Part shown: positions 25,901 to 38,372 of the stretch, one piece after another
Numbering within the stretch: the stretch's first letter is position 1
How the letters are laid out: each line of letters begins with the position of its first letter
Source: Auanema rhodensis
Taxonomy: Eukaryota; Nematoda; Chromadorea; Rhabditida; Rhabditidae
NCBI GenBank assembly: GCA_964057225.1
Contig: OZ059899.1
Span: 15,012,501-15,076,500 of the forward strand
Length of the DNA: 64,000 nt
Direction: 5' to 3'
Notes under the pieces: generated by a model
Database searches by the model: none
The model's input: only the letters and a program-made list of their open reading frames with translations
Told to the model about the DNA's origin: nothing
Made by a program: the position numbers and the translations under genes

Positions 25901-27272
25901 GGCTTCCTTCGCCGACCCATTCGAGTAGCCTTAATTAAAAACAATGTTGTTCAAAAGTAGAATGAATAGAACATACAGACTCGGGAGTTTTTAATATGAT
26001 GGATAAGGCTTTCTGTGTAGCCACATCATCTGGAGTCTGAAATTCTTTACTAGTTGAGGGCTGCCCATTTGCATCCTGATATGAAACAATTTAAGAGAAA
26101 TTGCTTATAATGCACAGTACCTCTAAAGAATCATTACGATCAGTCCTATGAGCATCTAATGCTATTAAAACTTCTTTACGGACTATATCATTACTGAAAT
26201 AAATCCAAAACTGTGAATTAAGTTAATTCAAACTTACTTTTCGTAAAGTTCATCGAATTCTTTCTTAATTTGAATTTCTTCATGACTCAAACCACAAAAA
26301 TTCAAATGTAAGTCTGACTGATCTTGAGTTGTGCAAAAGCCGCATTTGTAACATTTCCATGGTCTTTCCTGTATTATATTATTGTTTAATAAAGTATAAA
26401 TAAAGGAAGTCACTTTCTCCTCAACATTGCACCTATCTAAATGATATTGAAGCCCATAGTGATGTGAAAATGTTCGTGAACATGATAAACAAGGTAGATC
26501 TCGAATAGCATGTAAGCCTTCTTTGATATAACGTGATTTAAGCTTGGGATCTAATGCGCGAAAAACGCTACTTCTTCCATTCTTAAGTTACAATGTAAAA
26601 TATTAGAAAAATTGAAAAGCAAACCAAAAAAGTCATATACATAGGCTTAATACACCGATTACAATGACTTACAGCATCACTCATAGTTGAAAAAGAAGTG
26701 CAAGGCTGAAATGAATAAAACTATTAAGGTATAAGGGTAGTTAGTACCTCATCATTTTCACCTTTAATGCTGAAGCAAAAATATGGTCCATCACCATAAA
26801 GCCTTTTCAGTGCTTTGAACTTATCTACATCATTTAATCGTACCCATAATGAAGGTTCTTCCTTAAAATATCCCAAATACTATTCTAATATAGTGAAGTT
26901 GCTAACCTTTAGCATATCAACTGAGTCTAATTCCAAGGCAGAGCCTTTCTTAGGTGTTCCTCGTTTGCAGTCAAGAGAAGGTAACCCTTTCATAACCAAC
27001 TAAACTATATACGTTACTAAAATTACAATTACATTCAATACCAGATGAATTGGTTTTCCATCGTCAATAAAATGTTCGTCATCAGCATCTTCTACTTTGG
27101 CAACGCTCTTACGTTTAGTTGTCTAAATTAGGCATTTAGCTATATTGTTTTTGCAGATTTTGTTACTGTAGTTGCACCTGAACTCCTTGTTCGTACAGTT
27201 CTACCCATTTCAAGCAGTCAGTACCGAACAGGACGGAAATACTTTCACCGTCACGATATTGTGATAAAAAAA
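22927..27272 (-). CDS. Zinc-finger/beta-propeller protein, TFIIIC subunit GTF3C2-like
   Basis: A chain of about 25 small exons with introns mostly 40-55 nt gives roughly 940 residues. The first exon I can place is 27179-27272 (CLKWVELYEQGVQ); the true start lies upstream and is unresolved. Order: acidic/basic N-terminus; two Cys/His clusters (CLSCSRTFSHHYGLQYHLDR and CYKCGFCTTQDQSDLHLNFC); a basic stretch (RMGRRRKPP); then propeller-like repeats, including GGPVHTIKFAPN, YGFCQFWIL, IGYIALGTVQGCVLIYR, AANAAGEVVSWDLSSSF and FRERLVRVYDIRSWECV. The layout resembles the WD-repeat subunit GTF3C2 of the RNA polymerase III factor TFIIIC, which recognises tRNA promoters. That identification is from memory of family motifs; another WD protein is possible. 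The final exon reads through a good donor (gtaaga near 22962) to a stop at 22927, so the C-terminus may differ. Confidence 0.62.
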
Positions 27273-28418
27273 CTGGAAAAATCGTAGTAAACTATATATA
27301 GTGAAACAAGGCAATTAGCATTACATAAAAAGTTATGTTTCAACTTCAATTTCCAATCTTTATATTTCGAAAGCCAGGAAAACAATCATATTCAAATTAA
27401 CAATAAAAAATATTCAAACTGCGCGCTTTTGCTAAAAAAAGCTGTTGGCAATTCTCACGGCAGAGACGCAAAGATGGAAGGAAACCAACATGTCATTACC
27501 GTAATACCAAAGGAATGTATAATTTTTAAAACATACATAGCTATTAATTTTAAATCCTGTTTTTTTTATTCTAAATTATTGTATATTCATTCTAACTTAC
27601 GAGGAATTCATTAATTGTTCAATTATCTTTTTGAAATTGTTCATGATCAAAGCTGAAATAACGAAAATCAAAACTTGTAGCAATTTATTTGCTAGAACAA
27701 CCGCACTATATGTTAACCAGAGCAAAAATGAAATTCATATTCGAGATAATTTGAATTGCACGTGACGCTTTTGCATCATTTTCAATAATTACGTGAACGT
27801 GTAAATAGTCACCGTACATATCACGAAACTTTAGATGTCTTTTTGATATTCAACATTCCTTTTCCTTCGGCGTTAATTTTAATTTTTTAATATTAAAAAT
27901 ATTTCTTCCCTTGCCTTACTTTCTTTAATAACATTAATAATATTTTGGTAAATCATAACTGCTTTGTTATTCTTACATAAACACAAAGTCAAACTACAAA
28001 TAAAATTTATATTTAAGTTTATTTAAAATGATTTTCAACTTTAATTATACAAGTCGTAATTAAAAATTAAAAAAAAAAAAGTATTTATTGTTAACTAAAA
28101 CTTTATTAAAATTAATTGAACGAAAAAGGCAAGTCTTCTCTATTTGGAATTTTGTTCTTACAACTCTATGTTAAAAGATAAATGTGATTATTTTTAATTT
28201 TCTATCATTTAAGTAAATTCATGCGTAAATTGTATAAAGCGATGAAAAAAAAAGTAAGATCTAACACATTAATGTGAGCAAGAAATTCTTTGAACATAAA
28301 TCTCAATAAAAAAACATAGAATGTATAACAAAATACCATATAGGATCGGAAAGAAAATAGAATTATGTATATTGATACCATAAATAGCTATACAATATCT
28401 TAATTAGAATGGAATAAG
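27273..28418. other. Intergenic region between CLIC and the GTF3C2-like gene
   Basis: Both flanking genes are on the minus strand. The right part should hold the CLIC 3'UTR. The left part should hold the unresolved first exon(s) of the downstream gene, probably between 27273 and about 27600. The middle is very AT-rich with no coding-like frame. The distance is larger than usual for a nematode operon, so joint transcription is not suggested. Confidence 0.5.
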
Positions 28419-29623
28419 TTACTTTGTATGAACAAGGTCAGGAGCTAAACCTTTTCTCTTGATGGCATCAAGAACATCATCAGGAATGGCATGGTTTTTT
28501 GTAGGAGCTTGTAATGTTTCACGTTGATTTGTGAAAAGATTTAACTGTTCCTGTAAGAAAAATCCCAATTAATTTAAAACTAAATCAAAAAACAACCTTA
28601 TAATGATGTAAAATATCTTGATCTGCGGGGCAACTTTCAATAAAAGCTGCAGTACGGTAAGCAGTAAGAATATAATTCCACAAGTATACAAGATTATGAG
28701 GAATTTCAAAACTACAATAAAATTAAAATAAAGATAATCAATAAATCACAATCTTACCTCAATAATCTCTGTCCAACTATCCTCATATGATGAAGACGTG
28801 GCATAAGTTCGCAATCATACTCAGTCATAGAAGTTCCAAGCAAATATCTTGAATTTCTTTCGAATAGAAGCTTGAAATGTTCAAAAATAGAATGAGAATC
28901 AAAATTGGATGTGAATACCTGATCAATACCAGAAAGTTGTTCAACAATTCTGTTATAATGTGTCTTAATATTAGGAGGTAATGTTTCAACTGGACTAGGT
29001 TCCTTCTTTCCTTTGTCAAAATCAGTTTTAGCTCTCAAGAACAGTTTGAAATTCTTAAAACAATAATTAATTTGAAAAAACTGAGGAAATATATAACTTA
29101 CTCTGTACAAGCTTTCAATAGTTTTTTCAGCAACAGGATCTTTTTCGAATAAAGGTACATTGAACTCTTTAGCTAAATGGAAGATTCTGCCTTCAATTTC
29201 GCGATTATCAGAATAAGTAATTCCCCTGAAAACACAATTTATATCCAGGATTTCACAAGTTTTGAGCTTACTTCTCTTCTTCGATCATAATAGGTGGTTG
29301 AGCCCCAAGGAAATTCTTCTTGAAAGCTTCAGAATTAACATTGACAGTTTTAACCTAATATTGAAAAACATCGAAGCAGATTCATTATGATGTTATTACC
29401 TCTACTCTTGCTACCCCAATCTCATAAAGAGCAAATAGTTCCATCCAGAATTCTTGACAGAACAAGCAAGCTCCAATACGTCTACTATCAATACCAGATG
29501 CCTAAGCATTCAGTTTCAAACGAGAATAAACAAATTGAAAAATACCTTGACATAGAGGTCAAGCAATGGTTTCTTCTGAAGATCTCCATTGCTGTTGGCC
29601 TGAACCTGATAGTCGTCAGCCAT
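28419..29623 (-). CDS. exc-4: Chloride intracellular channel protein (CLIC, EXC-4 type)
   Basis: Eight exons: 29546-29623, 29400-29501, 29272-29354, 29225-29102, 28919-29053, 28758-28870, 28597-28711 and 28419-28550, giving 293 residues. CLICs are glutathione-transferase-fold proteins that move from cytosol to membranes; nematode EXC-4 is needed for tubular lumen formation. Visible features: an N-terminal thioredoxin-like segment with a CxxC motif (IGACLFCQEFW), the putative membrane helix that follows (FWMELFALYEIGVARVEV), NFLGAQPPIMIEEEKG, the loop TYSDNREIEGRIFHLAKEF, and the all-helical C-terminal domain (YLLGTSMTEYDCELMPRLHH, AYRTAAFIESCPADQDI). The similarity to C. elegans EXC-4 as I remember it is very close, including length. 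The ATG is 5 nt after a TTTTCCAG acceptor, suggesting trans-splicing. The closest alternative is the paralogue EXL-1. Confidence 0.93.
28871..28918 (-). other. In-frame 48-nt CLIC intron without a stop
   Basis: Between SGIDQ and LLFERNSRYLLG there are 48 nt starting gtattc and ending catttcaag. It is a multiple of three and contains no stop, so it could be read as 16 extra residues. Removing it restores the continuous sequence expected from other nematode CLICs, so I treat it as an intron. Confidence 0.8.
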
Positions 29624-30964
29624 TCTAACTGGAAAATTAGATATGAATAATAAATAAAACCAAAACAAATAATAGAAATATTAAAGAATTCAAAATATTT
29701 GATCAACAACAATTCCAAATTGATATTACATGTTACAATCAAAGGTACCCGTATCCGGAAATGCTCAGGTTGTGACTTATAGTTAGAAATTTAGAAAATC
29801 AATATATGAAATTACATAATTTATAGAAGAACTTATAGATTTCAAATTATATAGTGAGCGCGCCTAAAAACATGCGTAATTTCTGAGATGAACGGAATTG
29901 AAAATGATATTAATAGCCATAAGCCTGTCAAAGGACATATGGTTTATATGTCTTTTCTTCTCGGGCAAGATGTCTTAAACGAAATGAGATTATACTCGGA
30001 GGAACAAAGATAACGGTAAGACTATAATTGACTATACAACTACTAACAAGGGTGTGTTGTACTGAAAGTTGGCCGATTGAAACATCGTAAAACTAGCTAT
30101 TTTGATGGCTGTAGATCTATCCATCGGAGGGAAACAAAACGAGAAATGGGAATAGAGAGAGTTAGTGGATGAGAGTGAGAGAGAGAGAAAGGGAGAGATA
30201 AAGGTGAACAAAATGAACACATACATATGTGGTAAAAGAAAATGAAGAACATCAGAGGAGGAGCGTGAATCAATATGTGGAATTGACCTTAACCTTGACA
30301 ATCAGATGGCTGGTATCGGGCAGAATCACAATTGCATTGTACCCACTCAAGCCATATCCGCCTGTCCTGATTGATATTTTTTGACAATTTTTATGTTTTA
30401 GTAAGTAAGATTATTAGATATAATAAGTGCAAAGGTGAATGATGTAATTTCTTGTTCACAGCAAGCTGATCAATTAAACGAATCTATGAGTTGTAAGAAC
30501 TATAGGCATATATGTTCAGCATTTTATATATTGTATCAGGTTACCCAATTACAATGCTTGAGCTATATAAAATTAGATCTAGAGTGGTATTACAGGATGA
30601 GAGAAGAATAGCTAAAAGAACGAAGTACTTAACAATAGCATATTACTTTTTTTTGATTAAGAAATACTATACTATAATATTATCTCTTCCAATAAAAATA
30701 TTATATGATATTATAAATATATGTATATATGTATATAGGAATATTCTATTTTTATGACGAATATGTGAATGTATGAATAGTGCTGCTATATAGGTATAAT
30801 TAAGCTATATGAAGTTGAACCAAAGTGGACTGTTTAATGTTAACAAAGTCTCGACTGACTTGCGCATAAGCGGATTTGTATGAGAATTATATTAGAACAG
30901 ATTTAACTGATGGAAGACAGAGGGAGAGGTAAAGCGACAAAGGCTTACAAAAGCGATAGAGAGA

Positions 30965-30970
<6 letters not shown>

Positions 30971-31054
<84 letters not shown>
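30971..31054. repeat. (GA)n microsatellite
   Basis: About 84 bp of almost pure GA dinucleotide, interrupted by GGG and AAA units. It causes the Ser-Leu low-complexity frame seen on the minus strand, which is not a gene. Confidence 0.95.
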
Positions 31055-32931
31055 CATTGAAAAGAGAATCAACCGTTCTATAGGTCTATTGAAAGCAAAA
31101 TGAAACGTGTCGTTAGTTTACGTGCGTTTTCACGTTATGCTAATACGCTTCATGTGAAAATTATGCTGAAAAGATAACAAAATTGCAGATGGGCGTTCTA
31201 GTTCACATATAAAGCCTGGACAACTACTTCTATTACTTTTTGTGATGAGAAAGTGAATGAGAAATAGGTTCGTAATTTAGAATGACAACAAATGAAACAA
31301 ACAATGATAAACATGTCATCCCAGAGGCTAATGGAAAAGTCTCTTCAGATGACAAATATGGACATGTGTCATCAAATCGGTTGAAAAAGACCGACAAAAA
31401 GCAATATACGCAACTTATGTCTGTTCTTTTTGAAATGATTAATATATTTTCTCTATCTCTTTCAAACTCTCACCCTTACTCCCCCTCTCCCTTTCTCTCT
31501 CTCTCTCTCTTCTTTGCCTTATATTCGTGTCATTTTTTTCTTTTTTTTTAAACATATTTTAGTCCACATGATTTGATCCTGAACCATATAGGCGACATGA
31601 AATGACTCACTCACTCTTTTACATTCATAATTGAATTCCATATCGTTATCCATATTCTCAATGTTCGAACATTTATGTGATTGAGAAGGAGGGACAGAGA
31701 GAATGAGGAAGACTCAGAGATGTGACAGTCACATTCAGTAGTCTTTGCTGCTGTCAACCATTCATGGTCAAGTAAAATCAAGAGGGTAGAATAAGGAAAT
31801 ATATGATAGAAGTGAGGAAGGGAAAGCAAGTAAGTAAGTGTGGTCCAAACAAGAGGAGCGTGAAAAGGAGTTTTTAAGAAAAAGAGGGAGAGGCAACAGA
31901 ATGAGATAAAGGGAAAAACGGCGATGGATGAAGAAGGAGATGCAAGAGAAAGAGATAAAGAGTTCCGAATCTCTGAAAGGTGTCAGGGGAAATGGTTATA
32001 TATTCTACATCTCTATGTATCTCTAACAATGATAGTAAACGGTTACAGTCATAGAATAAAGACATTAATCTATAGGACAATTGTTTCTTCTATTCGTTTT
32101 TCCTTTATTCTCTCTCTTTCCTCTCTCTTTCTCTCTTTATATTTTTCTTTTAATTTCTGCCAGAAAAGGACTGAAGTGTGGCACATAGTTTGACGTCAAA
32201 AAGTCCACAACAATGGAATTGAAAATGAGAAAGATCTTTTTTAAAAAAAAAGAAGGGAAATGTATAGCGATTTCCAGGAAAATTTACAGCAACTTTATGA
32301 TATGAAAAGAACGAAAAGTATAAAATAGAGCGCGAAACATCGAATATAGCAGTGTGATTGGATGACTTTTCATATGATGGATCCAAGATTGGACCAAAAA
32401 AGCTTCTGCCTAGTCTGAATCCGCGAGAGAAAAGTTGTGAATAGTTAGAATTGCGTGTCATGTCTTTGTATGAATCTACGTGAAATTAGAACAGACCCGA
32501 TAAGTTTTGGGGGACATAAACTGTTTGATGAAGAATGGCTGAAGAGAGCAATGCAAGTTAAGAGATTAGGTAGAGATAATAACAAGAGAGATGATGATCG
32601 GAGATATGAATACAGGCATGGAGTAGCAGCAGGCTATAGAGGTATTTCTATCTATTCTCTCTCAAAATTACACGTATAATGGTCCAAAATGATAATTGAG
32701 AAGTACTAGATATACAGTAGAAAAGAGAAGTAGTGTGGGGGTGAGAAATCGGAAAAACTATGGAAGACGTCGGCTTGGGTTCGGTTGATCGTTCAGTATT
32801 CTATAATCTCTCTTCTCTGCACTATAGCTGTATCAATAATTTGCGAATTGAGAACAAAAAGAAATATAATAACTACATAAATACAAAATTTGATCCAATT
32901 TTGAATAAATATGGTAAACATATATATATAT

Positions 32932-32932
<1 letters not shown>

Positions 32933-32990
<58 letters not shown>
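32933..32990. repeat. (GA)n microsatellite
   Basis: About 58 bp of GA dinucleotide immediately following an (AT)n run. Apparent reading frames on both strands across it are repeat translations. Confidence 0.95.
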
Positions 32991-32991
<1 letters not shown>

Positions 32992-35900
32992 TCAATTTCA
33001 TGCAAAAAAACAACAAAAGAATTAAGATTATACAATTATAAATTATATCAAAAAACAACAAGAAAAATCTTGATCAAAGTGGTTCAAGAATACGTTCCAA
33101 TAATGTTTTTTTGAGGAAGTTTTAACAGGTGAGATTGGAAAACTGAAAAAAACTGAGCTAATCGGCTAGCTGCAGGCTTAGGCAACAACTATTGACACAA
33201 AGATAAAAAGACAATAACGGCTGGACAGGCAAGAAAGATGTGGGACGCTGATACATATAAAGCAGATCTATGACACGGCTCATGAAAACTGTCGTTAATA
33301 TATAAATATACTAGTCGCTAAGTGGAAAAAAAAAAGAAAAACTATTAATTGTAGAAATTAGAAGAAAAAGAAGAAATACAACCGTTCAACATGCCAAAAA
33401 ATATGAAAATGAGAGAGATTACACGCGCCGTTTGGGCTCATACTGGCGTCGTCCTAGGAATCTGTTTATGACAAAAAAGCTGCGGTCTACTTTCTTCCAT
33501 TGAATTCAGAAAAAAAGTAAAGTGAACTACTAGAAAAGGTTAATTGTAAAGAATAATATGGAGTAATCGATGTTTTTTGCCTTAGATCTTCCGCTCCAGT
33601 TACCAGAATTTGCAGATTCACAAAAATCATGAAAATTAGGCAGCGATCGTCGAACAAAGAAGATATTACATATGAAGCATTTGGCTATATATAATATATA
33701 TAATTAGAAAATAAGGTTGTATGATGGGTAAGAAAGATAAAAAGTATATTAAACGTATGAAATACAGACACAATTGACAAAATTATGAAAAATGATGAAC
33801 AAAGATAAACAGAAACCCAAAGTTGTTGTTTAGAAAATAGGTGCGAAATTGGAACAACGTAAACAAGTAATATGAGAAGTGCAAAAACCAAAGCAAATGA
33901 CGCATACAACGCTCATCGTCGAAGGTTTTTTTTTAGTTTCTCACATCCAAACATGTATGAATGTATCTAATCTAGGATGAGGAAATGTTCATATAAACCA
34001 TCGTAGACATACAATATGTCATCGCTGGTTATGATCATAGAGATGATCGTACATACATATAACATAAAAGAAAATTAGTAATAATTAAGATTTATTCACA
34101 TAGTTAAAGTGAAAACTAATGTCCTTCTTAAATTTCGTGTTCATACCATTCAAAACGGAAATTGTATATTTTGAGGCGAGTTTTTCAGTCTTCTTCCTAT
34201 TGAAAGGCAAGCCTTAGCCTGTTTGCATAGCGAAGTTTGCTGGGAAAAGGCAAAGCAATTGATTGGACGAGCCGACAAAACGAACATGATTCCCTTGAAA
34301 AAGTGCTTTTTAACGGCTCCGACGATGGTCTTCTGTATTTTTCAAATCATTATTGTTATAGGAATGTTTAATAGTCATCACATAAGAGACTATACTTCGA
34401 TGACATGTGTGTATGTAAGTGGCTATATGACACTAAGAACTCTACGGAAAGAAAAGAAGATTGCATTTTCAAAGATTTGAATCACCACCTGCCTCGATAA
34501 GATAAGAGAATTTATGCGAAAAAAAGAAAAAGCAAGCACAAGTTTGTTTATAATCTGGGAACTTGAAGCTATTTCTAGCTATTTGTTATCACATATGACT
34601 TGGACAAATCAATAATAGGCTATTATAGGAGCTACTGTAGAGATTTCAAAAACGGTGGAAAAAGCAGAAGAAGAAGAAGAAGTGGAAAGAAGGAAGTGGA
34701 AAGAAGGAAGAAGGAAGAGGGTGCAAAGTGGTTAAGAATCAAAATCATGTTATTGTGCAAACGATATATTCTTATGAATATTCTTCTTCAAATTCATGAA
34801 ATAAAGTTGTAAATTCTTATAGATACATAGCCGTTTTCAAGAAATATATTACTTACAGCGACACATCTTCAGATTTGTAAATTTCGAATAAATAAAACAT
34901 GAAATATGATTGATGGGAATGAATGAGGTAGAGAGATCGAAGGAGAAACGATTGATTATCATAAAACTCTCAACCAAATTTGCACGAGAATGCCGCAAAA
35001 CCTGATCAAACAGGCTGTATCAGATGATACAACAACAAAAATTTATTTTCGTTGCTATTCTCGTTCAGAATATTAATTCATATGATTATGATAATCAGAA
35101 GAATGATATATCACTACATCATCACACAGCTATATCACCAAAATACCATAGCTATGAAACAAAAAGACTATAGAGAGCTAGCTTTTCTTTTATATCTCAT
35201 CTTCGGTCATCTCATTTCTTCATCAGCATAAGCATAAACAGCTCAAACCTGAAACTCGCACAAATGGTGGCGATGCGTGAAACTGCTAACATCACCAACG
35301 GTGCAACCCACAACGGCTACAACATCAATATTGCCTATGACCTCTACGACAACAACAGTGAAAGGAAAGGAAAACGAAAAGGTGAAGAGAAAGTATATGA
35401 AGTGAATGGAGAGACTGTCGCAAAGAAGACGAACGAAGTGAGATAGAAAGAGGATCAGCCAACAGTTGAGTAAATAGAACAATTCGAAAAATCATCAAAG
35501 CCATCGATCGCATGACCATTGCTGATTGTGATAGAAGCAATATCCAGTCATAATCAGAAGATTTAGGATATCTATTTGAATTAAAAGCCAAGAAAAAGCA
35601 TATGTGAGAGAAGGAATAATTAAACAAAGAATTCGAAATAATTCAGAAACATTTGATGCAGTTGAAAACAACAATAACAACAACAGCAAAAAAACTAAAA
35701 TATAATAACTTGTATAAATAATAAAGATAAGAAGATCTTCAAATAAGCTGACAAATACTAAAAAAATGTGGAAAATCCATGTGTTATATTCATTTAATCA
35801 GATTTCTAACTTTACATTTCATTTTTGTGTTATTATTAGCAAATAAATAAAAGGTTTTTGATACTATTTCACAGCTTAAATCTTATAATATCAAGTAAAA

Positions 35901-36016
35901 ATTATTAGATAAACAAAAACAATAACTATGTTGAAACTTATAGTTGTTATATAAGAAGTTTCAGTAACATTTAATCAATGTGGTATAATGAAATGCTAAC
36001 TATCCGAACTTACATA

Positions 36017-36130
36017 GCCGCTATACGTGAACTATGACGTCTGCATTGCCGCCGTACGTGAACTTTTAGCCGTGCACACCTGGCATACGTGAACTTTCAG
36101 CCATGCACACCTGGCTTACGTGAACTTTCT
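36017..36130. repeat. Four-copy 31-bp tandem repeat with TACGTGAACT core
   Basis: The decamer TACGTGAACT begins at 36024, 36055, 36086 and 36117, exactly 31 bp apart. The last two units also share GCACACCTGGC upstream of the core and TTTC downstream; the first two are more degenerate. The array is 3' of the secreted-protein gene and about 6.4 kb upstream of the CLIC gene. Confidence 0.93.
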
Positions 36131-36791
36131 GTTGTTTATTGATTGTTTTTTACTTCTTTATCTTTCTTACCAAGTCATTTTCAGTATAAAATACTAATTT
36201 CTCTTTCTAATACTATGTTTTCTTATAATATATATTATAAATGAATAGTGGTTAACTTGATAGATCTAATCTAATCAATATTTCATAACAAATAATATTA
36301 TTGTATTGTATTGTGATTAGAATAAAAATCTAATTTCAATGAGTTAAAGTAATAATTTTGATTCACAAATAATATTATAACATATTTATTTCAAATATTG
36401 TAAAACACTGGGAGAATATTTTCATCATTCAATAGATGAGTTAAGGATATGTTTATTATATACAATTAATTTATAAAATAATTATTAGAAATGGTATGTA
36501 TGTTAATTCAAAAAAATTACCAAACAAGTGTAATTAACAGTGCCTATTATAACATACATAATCTGCATGTGAATATATATTATATAATATATTGGTTTGA
36601 TAACTACATATTCTGGATATACATATACTGATTATTATAAGTAATTTCATGTACGGCTAATAGATGAGGTTTTTATGTATTATGTATAGTATAAGATTTT
36701 ATAAATTAAGCATATTTTGATTTGAATACACTTGCCCTTAATCTTGTCTTATCCACAACTTCCTCCTAAATAATTTCATATGAAAAGAGTC

Positions 36792-38372
36792 TTAAACATT
36801 TGACCTTCGTACTTCCTCTGTCTCTTCACTAGCCATACGGTTACTTCTTAACGGTACACTACCAACTGAAACGGTTATAGTTAGTATTTATGATTTCTTT
36901 CAATTCATATCAAAGAATGTAGAGTTATAACATACGGGACATGCAATAGCTATGTTTCTTGTTTTGCCTTCCAGTAACATCTCGTAAAAATTCAACCTAT
37001 AAAGAATTACGTATTATATTCATTTTTCCTATAAAACTTGAAACATATTTAACATATTCATTAAACAACGAAGTTGTTATCTACTTCACAAACCTGATAA
37101 GAGCCATTTCCTTCCGAGATTGCATTAGCTGCACTACAGCCAAGTAAAGCGCATTTACGTGTGGCTGAGTCAACTGTTTCTCCGGATGATTTCCCCAATA
37201 CAAAGCCATTACAGGCCTTGAATACAAAGTTACGTGAGGTTACATATCTATGCACATCTTACCTGATTGTAATAAGTGACGAAATTCTTGCTACTTTGAC
37301 TATTTACTGGATCTTCTCTGAAGACAGCTAAGTATTCATCACTCTCAGATACATGATTACTAGATGAGACCTAAACGATCATTTATATGAATGAGAGACT
37401 GAATTGGTTTTTTTCGTTTTCTTTATTTCCCAACTTTTGAAATTCAAATTTTCTTTTTTTCTAAAATATGGCTTATACGTGCTTTATAGAACGATTAGGA
37501 ATGAATTAGTCAGCTAAACTAATCTTATGTCAAAATTTTATACTCAAAAATTGATCCGCCTACTTGAATTTGGCCAGGGGCGCTATATCCCGAAGTCTGA
37601 GTCAGAGGAGCCATCGAGTATCCGAAGACCGGTTTCGTACTGGCTACGGTATAAGTTTCGGATGATTCGTCAGCTGGTTCACTAGTTACTGGCTGTTCTG
37701 AAAGGAAAACTTTCATAACTTCCTTATATTCCTTTCATGTCACGAACCATATCCTGCAGGAGCAATTGCAACGGAAGTCTCAGTTTCATGAGTTTCAATG
37801 GATTTCTGATTTACGGGTTGACTTGGAATATTGGGTTGTGGATGTTGCTTATGTGGAACCATTTTGAAAATAGGGGAGGAGAGATAAGAGTTTGTAGAAG
37901 CAACACGAGCTGGGATTAGAACTGGTGGAGCAACTGGAGGAGGAATAGCAATTGGAGCTGGTGGTGGAGCTATATATCCTTCATATGGCTTGATATATGA
38001 AGATGGAGCAGCATTAACGGAATAATCAACAGAGTGATCCTAAATACAAATGAATATGAAGATATTTCTTTTTAGGGTTACCGGATAACTTTGAACATAT
38101 GAAGGTTGCTGTTGAACGGAGAAGGAAGTTATAGCTGGAGCAGCGGCTGGGTAAGCCACAGGTGCAGGATAAGCAACTGGGGCAGAAGCTCCACAAGGAC
38201 AACTACTGCAACCACATCCAGCTCCCAAACCTAGAAAACCCATGAATTAGATTGAGTTCATTGTATTGGAAGTTTTTTTTCTTTAGTAAGTCTTCAGTAA
38301 GAGAAACGAACCGTTTGAAAAGCATCCAAATGCTGTTGATGATAACATGAGTAGAATGAGAACCTGAACCAT
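36792..38372 (-). CDS. Secreted Pro/Ala-rich protein with Cys-containing C-terminal module
   Basis: Eight exons: 38312-38372, 38082-38230, 37748-38039, 37564-37697, 37263-37370, 37094-37216, 36936-36996 and 36792-36865, with phases agreeing throughout, giving 333 residues. The N-terminus MVQVLILLMLSSTAFGCFS is a typical signal peptide. Next come a short Gly/Cys cluster (GLGAGCGCSSCPCGAS), Ala-Pro-Tyr repeats (APVAYPAPVAYPAAAPA), a Pro-rich stretch (YIAPPPAPIAIPPPVAPPV) and an acidic Thr/Ser region. The last part (CNGFVLGKSSGETVDSATRK, then CALLGCSAANAI, VEFLRDVTGR, SYCMS) looks like a small disulphide-bonded domain with four Cys. I do not recognise the family. The layout recalls nematode cuticle or extracellular-matrix secreted proteins, but that is an inference. 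An acceptor (ttttcag) lies 37 nt before the ATG. Confidence 0.8.

Larger units (their letters stand above)
29624..36791. other. Gene-poor intergenic region with microsatellites
   Basis: About 7 kb between the CLIC start and the 3' end of the secreted-protein gene. It includes long (GA)n tracts at 30971-31054 and 32933-32990, shorter CT-rich stretches (for example 32109-32135), and the 31-bp tandem repeat at 36017-36130. Open frames here, such as 34223-34480 on the plus strand, lack family signatures or convincing codon use. The part nearest 29624 should hold the CLIC promoter. Confidence 0.55.

Noticed and set aside
34223-34480. 85-codon plus-strand frame with a hydrophobic stretch
   Set aside because: No recognisable family, no splice context and AT-rich codon use; hydrophobic runs are common by chance in such DNA.
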